From: JAFGHJ01 sp964525555
GTDB lineage: Bacteria; Hydrothermota; UBA3072
DNA: 64,000 bases
Reading direction: 5' to 3'
NCBI GenBank assembly: GCA_964525555.1
Contig: CAZGHN010000009.1
Span: forward strand, 1 to 64,000
The notes beneath the pieces were generated by a model that was not told the DNA's origin, searched no databases, and saw only the letters and a list, made by a program, of their open reading frames with translations. A program made the translations under genes and the position numbers. This document shows, in pieces, positions 24,606 through 32,581 of this stretch. Within the stretch, counting starts at the first letter, position 1; every line of letters begins with the position of its first letter.

Positions 24606-26144
24606 ATGAAATATAAAATGATCCGAATAATAATACCATTATTTATGATCCTGGCATTCCTATCATGCACTGAGATACCGGAGCAGGCAGAAACTATTTC
24701 TGTTAAACCTGAAATTGATCCATCTTATTCCGGAATAATTATTCCATGTAATATTGCTCCGTTAAATTTTAAAATTAATAATCCCGGCTCCGCATTTATC
24801 GTTCATATATATGGCAGCAATGGTAAGGATATTTTAATAAATTCAAAGGATGGCAATATTGAAATTCCTTTTAAGAAATGGAAAGAATTAATTGCAAATA
24901 ATATAAATGGGGAAATCCATTATGACGTATATATCAAAGATAAAAGCAAATGGTATAAATATGAAACAATAAATAATACCATTTCGAAAGACAGTATTGA
25001 CTCATATATTGCATACAGAAAGATTGGATATGGATATTTGCTTTATAACGATATGGCACTTTACCAAAGATGTATCGAAAATTATCAAGAGACCCCAATA
25101 ATGACAAATGATTTTGCAGTTGACAATTGTATGAATTGTCACACATTTAATAAAAATGATCCCTCTCAAATGGTCTTCCATATACGTGGAAAAGAAGGTG
25201 GAACTGTTGTTATAAGCAAAGACAAAAAAGAATTTCTCAATACTGCTACTAAATATACTATGTCTGCGGCGGTTTATGCTTCGTGGCATCCATCTGGCAA
25301 ATACGTAACATTTTCGGTCAATAAACCATTCCAGTTTTTTCCTGCAGAAATGGAACAAAATATCGTAGTTGAAGATAAAGCCTCGGATATAATATTACTG
25401 GACATTGAAACAAATACTGTTACCACATCACCTAAAATATCGACCAAGTCGTTAGAGAACCTACCAACCTGGTCCCCTGACGGAAAATATCTTTATTACA
25501 TTTCCGCGGAAAAAACCGATAGTTTTGAGACGATAAAATATGATCTATTGAGAATTCCATTTAATGTTACTACTAATGAATGGGGAAATGCCGAAACCAT
25601 GCTTACTGCAAATGAAACCGGAAAAAGTATAACATATCCCCGTGTTTCTCCTGATAATAAATATGTAATGTTTTGCATGATAGATAATGGATATTTAGCT
25701 ATCCACGAGAGAGAATCTGATATATATATAATGAATCTTGAGAACAAAAAATATTACAAATTACCTGTTAATTCAGATTTTGTTGAAAGCTACCCTTCGT
25801 GGTCAAGCAATGGGAGATGGATATTATTTGTGAGTAAACGTACAGACGATCTGTATTCCAGCTCGTGGTTTAGTCATTTTGACGAAAATGGAAACGCAGG
25901 AAAACCCTTTATTCTGCCACAAAAACAAGCTGATTTTTATAAAAGTAATTTGAAGAATTTTAATCGTCCCGTATTTATTAAGGGAAAAGTAGAACATACT
26001 TCAAAAGAGATTTATAAGCTTACTTCAAAAAAAGCCGAACCAGTAAAATTCGATAAAAATGTTGACATAGATGCTTTATCAGGGGCGACAAGGATTTCAA
26101 TCCCTGATTCTGGCAAAAGCTCCCTTGAAAAATATATAGATTAA
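24606..26144 (+). CDS. TolB-like propeller lipoprotein with a CxxCH motif
   Basis: 512 aa. Lipoprotein signal (MILAFLSCTE). An Ig-like beta domain comes first, then a c-type heme motif CMNCHT (near residue 175-180), then WD40-like/PD40 propeller blades (ASWHPSGKYVTFSV, PTWSPDGKYLYYIS, PRVSPDNKYVMFC, PSWSSNGRWILFV). Proteins of this design are annotated as TolB-like or cytochrome c biogenesis proteins in Bacteroidota. Heme binding through CxxCH is a reasonable inference only if the cell has a c-type maturation system. It starts 23 nt after the DUF6057 gene, so the two form an operon. Confidence 0.75.
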   Translation: MKYKMIRIIIPLFMILAFLSCTEIPEQAETISVKPEIDPSYSGIIIPCNIAPLNFKINNPGSAFIVHIYGSNGKDILINSKDGNIEIPFKKWKELIANNINGEIHYDVYIKDKSKWYKYETINNTISKDSIDSYIAYRKIGYGYLLYNDMALYQRCIENYQETPIMTNDFAVDNCMNCHTFNKNDPSQMVFHIRGKEGGTVVISKDKKEFLNTATKYTMSAAVYASWHPSGKYVTFSVNKPFQFFPAEMEQNIVVEDKASDIILLDIETNTVTTSPKISTKSLENLPTWSPDGKYLYYISAEKTDSFETIKYDLLRIPFNVTTNEWGNAETMLTANETGKSITYPRVSPDNKYVMFCMIDNGYLAIHERESDIYIMNLENKKYYKLPVNSDFVESYPSWSSNGRWILFVSKRTDDLYSSSWFSHFDENGNAGKPFILPQKQADFYKSNLKNFNRPVFIKGKVEHTSKEIYKLTSKKAEPVKFDKNVDIDALSGATRISIPDSGKSSLEKYID

Positions 26145-26149
26145 AATAA

Positions 26150-26290
26150 AATACATCAAGAAGAAAAGATAACTTAGTCCATAGTCACTAGTCGATAGTC
26201 CCTAGTCTCCCTGTCTCCCCCCTACCTCAAAACAAACATCGAAAACAAAAATTGTTTTAGAAAACTTAAAAGATTTTTCACGCCACCAAT
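26150..26290 (+). repeat. Intergenic words
   Basis: A run of tagtc words (agtccatagtcactagtcgatagtccctagtc, 26176-26207) is followed by gaaaacaaaaattgttttagaaaacttaaaagattttt (26238-26276), which matches the middle of the GGGGTC element at 1320-1358. No ORF. Confidence 0.5.
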
Positions 26291-26373
26291 CACCACCTTG
26301 ACTAAAATGAAAGAATTTTTTATCTTATTAACATAAACATTAAATCTAAAGTAATAATATTAAAAAGATAATT

Positions 26374-26787
26374 ATGGATTCAGAAAAGAAAACAAAAATT
26401 TCAAAATCAGATTACATAGACAGGCTCAATAAATTGTGCGGGAGGAGCGATTTAATACAGTTTCCTAAAAAATATAAGGACCGACTCGTTATATTGGGGT
26501 CAATCGTTTTAAGTCTCAACCCCCAAAAACAGTACTCCGAAAAATCAATTAACGAAACCATTATAGAATGGATTCGCAAGATGGCAAGTAAATCATACCT
26601 GGATTACGTTACGCTACGCCGTTATCTCATAGATTTCGGCCTGCTTAAGCGAGACCCTGCCGGCTGTAAGTATTATGTTGCGGAATCTAAAATAGCTTCT
26701 ATCTTTGAAAAATCCATTCGTGCAATTGATCCCTTCTCCCTTGTAAAGGAATTTCGCGCTCAAAGAGAAACTCAAAGAAAAAAATAA
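26374..26787 (+). CDS. DUF2087 domain protein
   Basis: 137 aa. Residues about 30-105 fit DUF2087, a short helical domain: FPKKYKDRLVILGSIV, an ordered SEKSINETIIEWI helix, and the conserved LDYVTLRRYLIDFGLLKRD end. The domain is found alone or fused to ArsR/HTH regulators and looks like a winged-helix-like nucleic-acid or protein binder; its role is unknown. No HTH partner is encoded here. A weak promoter (TTGACT near 26297) precedes it. It stands alone between repeats and the convergent GH115 gene. Confidence 0.82.
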   Translation: MDSEKKTKISKSDYIDRLNKLCGRSDLIQFPKKYKDRLVILGSIVLSLNPQKQYSEKSINETIIEWIRKMASKSYLDYVTLRRYLIDFGLLKRDPAGCKYYVAESKIASIFEKSIRAIDPFSLVKEFRAQRETQRKK

Positions 26788-26868
26788 AAAAAATCCGATT
26801 CAAACTTTGTTTTAAAATTAGCCACAAAGATACAGTGTAAAATTAACGACTTTTTTAATCTTTATTAC

Positions 26869-29820
26869 TCACTTGCTTGCACTCTCTAAATAAACACTCT
26901 CCGGCGGTCCCAGATAACTCGGCTTTAATCCGCCGGCATCAATCACGAATTTTTGGAAAACAACGCCCGGATCAACCATCCAGATTTTCAGCGTATGCTT
27001 GCCTGGTTTGGCTATCCTATGAACGGATTGTTTCTTCTTAATATGGTCAGTTACAGAATTATTCCACCAATCCGGGTAATCCCAGTCGGGTGTGGTTTCA
27101 CCCTCGTGCATGTTTATGATTTGCGGTTCTTCATCGTCGACGGCGATGGCATACTTCAGTCCTTCATTTTTCTTGTAATTCAGTGTTGGTGAAAGGTAAG
27201 TATCTACTTTTAATTCACCTTCGTTAAAAACAGTAAACACATACTCAAGGCGAGGGGTGTTTTCACCCGGCTTCCTGCGGTCAGCGTTCGCGGGTTCCAC
27301 CGTTACCGACGAACTCGTACGCCCCAGATTGGGAATTATTGTCCAACTGACGTCTTTAGAGTTAACCGCATTGGTAAAATGGGCTGCTTCAATGGAAACG
27401 ACGCCGTTGTTCTCTACAAAACCGTAGACTTCCGGTAAATCACTCTGAACGGGTACCTTCACTGTATACTCTTTACCTGCACCTGAAATGACGATTTCAC
27501 CAGTCGTACGTCCTTTCGGTGTCTTTTCCCAATCGATACTGACATAAATCTTTTCATCGAATTGAATTGTTCCTTTTTCTTTCGACAGTTTTATCCAATC
27601 CTGTTTAGCATTCAAGGTATAACTTAACTTTTCCTCACCTCTATTGAGTATCTCCACATAGTAATTCTGGTTGTTGATAGGATCGAACTGTGACATTTCG
27701 TTATTGAAAGCCCAGTCTCCTTCAACACCTATCCACCCCCATCTGGGTCTGGTGCCGTATTCAATCAAATAGCCAAGTTCAGCAGGATTTTCGGTTTGAA
27801 CATAAGATATAGAGGGCATCTTATTCATAGGTGGATGGTTCCAGTAAGTGTATCCAATATGCGTCTGAGCCATCATGTGATTCCACTTACCGTTTTCCAA
27901 TTTTTCATGAAAGTAGCGGGTTAGTTCGGCATCTTTATCGAACAACGCTTTCACTTTTTCAGCATAGAAATTTGCCGATGCACTACCGCGTTCACTGTAA
28001 TATTTGTTTTTACCGGCAGCGGCATACATCTCATTTAGATTACTACACATTTCAACCGGGGAAAGTACCAGCTGATAAAATGCCGATTTATAACTTTTCG
28101 GCAGCTTGTCATAGATGCGCCTGGCTTTTTCAAACAGCTGTTTGTAGTCGCCAACTACTGTTTCAGCTTCACGATAGTTTTCAAGGCTATAAGTTTCCGG
28201 TGTCAGCATTTCCGGAGTACGGCGAGCGTTGTATTTTGTATAGAGCGATAGAATCTCGGCAATTTCTAACATATATTGATCACCAAACTGCTGTTTTGCC
28301 CAGTTTATATAGTATTCCGGCAAATCATCAGCGTCGATGGCTTCGGGATTCCAGGCGAAATCCAGGAAAAAGCTAATGGGCAGTTCCATGGGTTTAATAT
28401 CGCCGACATTGACAATCCAAAGGTTCCGAGCCCCCCACTGGTAAGCAAGATTCATTTGCTCCCAAACGCGTTCGATCTGGGTGACGTTAAGCCATCTGTA
28501 AGATATGGGGCCGCCGACAAAATCAAAGTGATAGTAGATGCCGTAGCCTCCTTTGTGATCTAAATCATCCTTTTTCGGCAGGTAGCGTATATTGCCCCAG
28601 TTGTCATCACTGAACAGAATCAAAATATCATCATCGACTCGCATGCCTTTATCATAGTAATCCTGGACTTCTTTGTAGATTGCCCACACCTGCGGCGTTT
28701 CTTCGGCAGGTTTTCCGGTGACATCGGCAATGATTTTTCGCTGATCGGAAATGATTGTTTTCAACAAATTTACTGCTGTCTCTTCGGACAGTGCCTCGTC
28801 ACCATCGCCACGCATACCCATTGTAACCACACTTTCGTAGTTTCCCATACGTTCGATACCACCGCGCCAAAATTCCTGCAGTTTTTCTTTATTCGTTTCA
28901 TAGTTCCACTCGCCACCTTCGAAACGATACCATTCATCGTGTGCGCGCATCATTGGTTCGTGATGACTCGTCGACATGATAACGCCAAGCTCGTCTGCGA
29001 GGCGCGGATTTTCCGGATCATCGTCATTAAAGGCAGTGGGAGTCCACATTGCCGGCCATAAATAATTGCCTTTGTTACGTAAAATAAGCTCGAATACTTT
29101 TTCATAGAACTTGTGGTTGAAACCACCGAATTTTTCCTTTGCCCAATTCCTTAAAGCGGGCGCTTCATCGTTGATAAAAATACCACGATATTTAACTTTC
29201 GGCTCGCCGATACTGTAAAATCCGAACTTGACGTAAAGTTCTTTACTTTTTTTCACCGGCACATCCGCCCACCAGTACCAGGGTGAGACGCCGATATGGG
29301 ATGAAAGATCGTACATACCGTAAATAGTACCACGTTTATTACTACCAAAAATCACCAGAGCTTGGTCAATATTGGGCAGTGGGTTTTTAACGGTTTGAAG
29401 CGCGTAGGTATCCCACCTACCTGTTACTTCTTCAGCTTTGATTTTCTTTTCTTCAATTAGTTGGTCAATAACAGGATTCTTGCCAATTGTACCTATAATT
29501 ACTACAGTATTTCCAATTGGTTTGTCCGTAATTATTTCTGGCTCGATACCTGTTACGTTCTTGATATCCGCTTGCAAATGCCCCGCGACCCTTAATACGC
29601 CCGGAAAATCTTCCGAACTTACACAAAGCGGTGCAGATTTACCACCTGCGACAAGCGGAAAAAAGCTTTGCCCGTTTTTTGTTACGATGTAAGAATCTCC
29701 AGCCGAAACCTGAAAAGCGAAAAGAAAAAAACTTAAAATAAAAATAGTGTTGAAAACTAATAGATAACTAAAGCCTTTTTTGATTATAGAATGCGTTTTT
29801 TTTAAAATTGTATTTTTCAT
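26869..29820 (-). CDS. GH115 xylan alpha-1,2-glucuronidase
   Basis: 983 aa, usual length for GH115. Signal peptide near 17-45, N-terminal domain with VVIIGTIGKNPVIDQLI, then the barrel with YRGIFINDEAPALRNWA, LWPAMWTPTAFNDDDP, MSTSHHEPMMRAHDEW and DDNWGNIRYLP motifs that carry candidate acidic catalytic residues. The C-terminal beta domain ends near 980. It removes (4-O-methyl)glucuronic acid from xylan, including internal units. Unlike its neighbours it has no T9SS sorting tail, so it is probably periplasmic or lipid-free secreted. The start at 29820 has gaaaggagagg upstream; the longer reading from 29871 lacks an RBS. Confidence 0.92.
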   Translation of the reverse strand: MKNTILKKTHSIIKKGFSYLLVFNTIFILSFFLFAFQVSAGDSYIVTKNGQSFFPLVAGGKSAPLCVSSEDFPGVLRVAGHLQADIKNVTGIEPEIITDKPIGNTVVIIGTIGKNPVIDQLIEEKKIKAEEVTGRWDTYALQTVKNPLPNIDQALVIFGSNKRGTIYGMYDLSSHIGVSPWYWWADVPVKKSKELYVKFGFYSIGEPKVKYRGIFINDEAPALRNWAKEKFGGFNHKFYEKVFELILRNKGNYLWPAMWTPTAFNDDDPENPRLADELGVIMSTSHHEPMMRAHDEWYRFEGGEWNYETNKEKLQEFWRGGIERMGNYESVVTMGMRGDGDEALSEETAVNLLKTIISDQRKIIADVTGKPAEETPQVWAIYKEVQDYYDKGMRVDDDILILFSDDNWGNIRYLPKKDDLDHKGGYGIYYHFDFVGGPISYRWLNVTQIERVWEQMNLAYQWGARNLWIVNVGDIKPMELPISFFLDFAWNPEAIDADDLPEYYINWAKQQFGDQYMLEIAEILSLYTKYNARRTPEMLTPETYSLENYREAETVVGDYKQLFEKARRIYDKLPKSYKSAFYQLVLSPVEMCSNLNEMYAAAGKNKYYSERGSASANFYAEKVKALFDKDAELTRYFHEKLENGKWNHMMAQTHIGYTYWNHPPMNKMPSISYVQTENPAELGYLIEYGTRPRWGWIGVEGDWAFNNEMSQFDPINNQNYYVEILNRGEEKLSYTLNAKQDWIKLSKEKGTIQFDEKIYVSIDWEKTPKGRTTGEIVISGAGKEYTVKVPVQSDLPEVYGFVENNGVVSIEAAHFTNAVNSKDVSWTIIPNLGRTSSSVTVEPANADRRKPGENTPRLEYVFTVFNEGELKVDTYLSPTLNYKKNEGLKYAIAVDDEEPQIINMHEGETTPDWDYPDWWNNSVTDHIKKKQSVHRIAKPGKHTLKIWMVDPGVVFQKFVIDAGGLKPSYLGPPESVYLESASK

Positions 29821-29919
29821 TTTTTTATACCTCTCCTTTCTGTCTTCTAATCCAATATTCTGAAAAAACATAAAAATGTCAAGTATAAAATTTTAAGGCA
29901 ATTAACATTTTCTTTTATA

Positions 29920-30020
29920 ATTAGGCACAAAGCCACGAAGAAATTTTTTTGTTTTTCCTAATCAACAATTCAACTATTCAACCTTTCAACACCGAAGCAA
30001 AGAATCTACGTACAATTCCT
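29920..30020 (+). repeat. Intergenic word (ccacgaag ... caaagaatctacgta)
   Basis: gcacaaagccacgaagaaatttttttgtttttcc and caaagaatctacgta match 10791-10888 over about 100 bp with small gaps. Words of the ccacgaagacac type are scattered through many environmental bacterial genomes; their origin is unknown. Confidence 0.5.
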
Positions 30021-30049
30021 GTCTTTAGGGAGGTAAGCGGTGCCTCGTC

Positions 30050-30078
30050 TTGACATCTATCTATTTATTTATTAAAAT
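30050..30078 (+). promoter_or_regulatory. Promoter of the candidate glycoside hydrolase gene
   Basis: TTGACA (30050-30055), 17 bp spacer, TAAAAT (30073-30078). RBS taggag lies 11 bp before the ATG at 30130. Confidence 0.65.
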
Positions 30079-30129
30079 TAATAATAAATATGTTTTAAAA
30101 GATTTATTTAGAAAATAGGAGTAAGCCCC

Positions 30130-32349
30130 ATGATATATAAATTTAAAGAAAAAAACTTATCAATAATTATTCTTTGTTGTTTAATATGTTTACTTTTCTC
30201 AACTAAAGCCCTATCTCAGGAAGAACATCCCCTGCCTTTTGCGGCAAACTGGGAGGATGGCCATAATAATCGCCTAAAGGGTTTTAACCCGGGTTGGCAG
30301 ATGGATATGGTCGAAAAAGGACATCATATATTGTTGAAATTTACTTATAACGTTAATTATGCTGATTGGTTTATTAATACTTACCTGGAGGATTATTTTG
30401 AAGATCCGATTAGGAAAGCAGCAAAGTATGATATACCAATAGTATTGGGAACCACTCAACCTGAAGCGATCCTCTCTGATAATAATGGTCCGTGGTTAAG
30501 CCTTCCTCCGGATTCTAACCCCAATCTTGTAGATACCAATGGAATCGTTCATGGGGTAGTCTCTCCCTGCGGACCAGTTGAACCCTGGGAAACAGTAGGC
30601 GAGTGCTGGGTCAATACTTCACTCTTGGCTGGTTTAGGGTTCACCCCTAGAGGCTGGTGGAACGATCCTCTACTGTCTCGTTTCCAAAATTGGTACCCTG
30701 ATCCTCCTTTTGTAATATGGCTTTCCAATAACGAAGCGAGTGATATGGATTGTGGTGATATAGATGAAGATTACAGATTTCGAGATGCGTACAGCGGCGA
30801 TCCGGATTACGACAACTGGCAGTTCAGGAATGAGATAATAGGAGGGAATACAGACCTTACAAATCCGGGAGCCGGCGGATATGAGACCGGACATGGATAC
30901 ATTCCAAGATATAACGCTATGTTTGATGGAATGAGAACCCAACTGGATGAATGGTCGGATAAAATCAAATTCGTCGGTTATGAGAATAACCTTAGGGTTT
31001 TTGCCAGATGGACTGGCTGGGTTGAATATATACCTGCTCCTATTCCCGGAAGATTTTCCACGATACCTCACATATGGGATGGTACTTCCCCGGCTTATTA
31101 CGTTAACGAATGGCAGGGAAATTGGGATTTTACAGGATACGCACCACAATTGGAAGCAATGAATCTTCCCTTCCAGGAAGATTATTACAAGAGCGTCAAC
31201 CCTGAATTCTGGTGGGAAATATCTACCTGGTTTGACCCCGAATTTATAGATAGTTTCAAGAGTGTGGGGCAGGTGGTTAATTCCGAAAGATATGAAGGTT
31301 ATATAAAGTGGAGTATGTGGTTGACAAGACCGAGAGCTGTGAGGGATTTCAAGTATTCAACTGATACCCTGGAAGACTCCTGGCAGTGGTATGAACCCAT
31401 AGTAGACGCAGTCGATGAAGTGCATTTAAACCCTATTCTGGAACGATTGTGGAAATACAGTGAACCAGTTCTTTTAACAAATATTCCGCATCCCTGGAGA
31501 GATAGAGATGAGTTCTGGCCTGAATTATTCTACAATGGTAACGAGAGAATGAGATGGTACCAGTTATCCAATGATATAACTTACACACCTAATACCAGTG
31601 ATGATTGGGGTTCAATGCATGATAGAATTTATGAGGTCTGGATAATGGCTAATGTTATGGGGACATCTCCCAACAGAGAATGGTTAGTATTTGCATATAC
31701 ACCACTGGTGGTGGAAATGGATGTCGAGGCCGATTTACCCGAGTACGGAAATATTACTATAACGGCAAAACGAGGGGGAACTTACTACCTGGTGAGAGAA
31801 TCCGACTCCAACGAATACATAGAAACAGAACCCGGCGTAAGGGCAGTCGAACTGGATGATATAGAACTTGGTACGGGAGAAGTACATAGATTCAACGGCA
31901 TTTATTCCACTGCCTACAAATGTAATATTACAAATTACTTATGGGACTTTGATGATGGAACAACATCAGACAGTATTGTTATCAATCACTCTTTCTCAGA
32001 AGATGGAATCTATGAAGTTGTACTTACAGTAACCTCCGACAGCGGAACAGTCGATTCAGATACTGTTATGGTTAATGTTGGTAGCGGAGGAATAGCTCCC
32101 AATGAATTTTCTTTTTCTGTTAACTCCATAGCAAGAGAAAACGCTCTATTTAAAATCTATCTTCCCGAAAAGGCTAAGATTTCTCTCTTTATATACGACG
32201 TATTGGGTCGTCTCGTCTCTAATCCTCTAAGCGGAGAATATTCTGATGGCGCGCATGAAGAGAAATTTTCTCCAGGGATAAAGGGAATATATTTCTATAA
32301 ATTTGAGTCCTCTTATAAAAAAGTTAAAGGTAAAATTATAATATTTTGA
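30130..32349 (+). CDS. Secreted barrel enzyme with PKD domain and T9SS tail, unassigned family
   Basis: 739 aa. Signal peptide (1-30). Residues about 35-480 look like a TIM-barrel glycosidase: YDIPIVLGTTQPEA, then FVIWLSNNEASD with an Asn-Glu pair (E202) as in clan GH-A acid/base, and EFWWEISTWFD (E363) as a possible nucleophile. A beta domain follows (about 500-590), then a PKD domain (YLWDFDDGTTSD, 605-655) and a Por tail (KIYLPEKAKISLFIYDVLGR, 675-739). I do not recognise the family. Location beside GH115 and GH30 genes suggests a xylan or related plant polysaccharide as substrate; this is inference. Confidence 0.7.
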   Translation: MIYKFKEKNLSIIILCCLICLLFSTKALSQEEHPLPFAANWEDGHNNRLKGFNPGWQMDMVEKGHHILLKFTYNVNYADWFINTYLEDYFEDPIRKAAKYDIPIVLGTTQPEAILSDNNGPWLSLPPDSNPNLVDTNGIVHGVVSPCGPVEPWETVGECWVNTSLLAGLGFTPRGWWNDPLLSRFQNWYPDPPFVIWLSNNEASDMDCGDIDEDYRFRDAYSGDPDYDNWQFRNEIIGGNTDLTNPGAGGYETGHGYIPRYNAMFDGMRTQLDEWSDKIKFVGYENNLRVFARWTGWVEYIPAPIPGRFSTIPHIWDGTSPAYYVNEWQGNWDFTGYAPQLEAMNLPFQEDYYKSVNPEFWWEISTWFDPEFIDSFKSVGQVVNSERYEGYIKWSMWLTRPRAVRDFKYSTDTLEDSWQWYEPIVDAVDEVHLNPILERLWKYSEPVLLTNIPHPWRDRDEFWPELFYNGNERMRWYQLSNDITYTPNTSDDWGSMHDRIYEVWIMANVMGTSPNREWLVFAYTPLVVEMDVEADLPEYGNITITAKRGGTYYLVRESDSNEYIETEPGVRAVELDDIELGTGEVHRFNGIYSTAYKCNITNYLWDFDDGTTSDSIVINHSFSEDGIYEVVLTVTSDSGTVDSDTVMVNVGSGGIAPNEFSFSVNSIARENALFKIYLPEKAKISLFIYDVLGRLVSNPLSGEYSDGAHEEKFSPGIKGIYFYKFESSYKKVKGKIIIF

Positions 32350-32581
32350 GAGATGGGGTTTAACCTCATATTAAATACACTACAATACCTTTAAGAAGAC
32401 AATGCCATAAATTCCAAAGTTCCTATCGAAAAATATCAAACAATAGAACCGATCCGAACTTTGTTTAAAGTACAAATGGTGACGGAACTTGACATTGTGA
32501 CATTATGCTCCAAAAAAGCAAACGTTTCTACTTCAGAATCTTCACTTTCGCCGTTCTAATGAGCCGCTTGATCTTTCTACT

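Noticed and set aside
26953..29692. Several long plus-strand ORFs opposite GH115
   Set aside because: Antisense shadows of a clear GH115 gene; no RBS and low-quality composition.
1..30020. Repeated words considered as a CRISPR array
   Set aside because: Copies are kilobases apart, vary in length and have no regular spacers; no cas genes.
32350..32581. Possible terminator at gatggggtttaacctcat
   Set aside because: The stem is imperfect and lacks a T run, so not listed.
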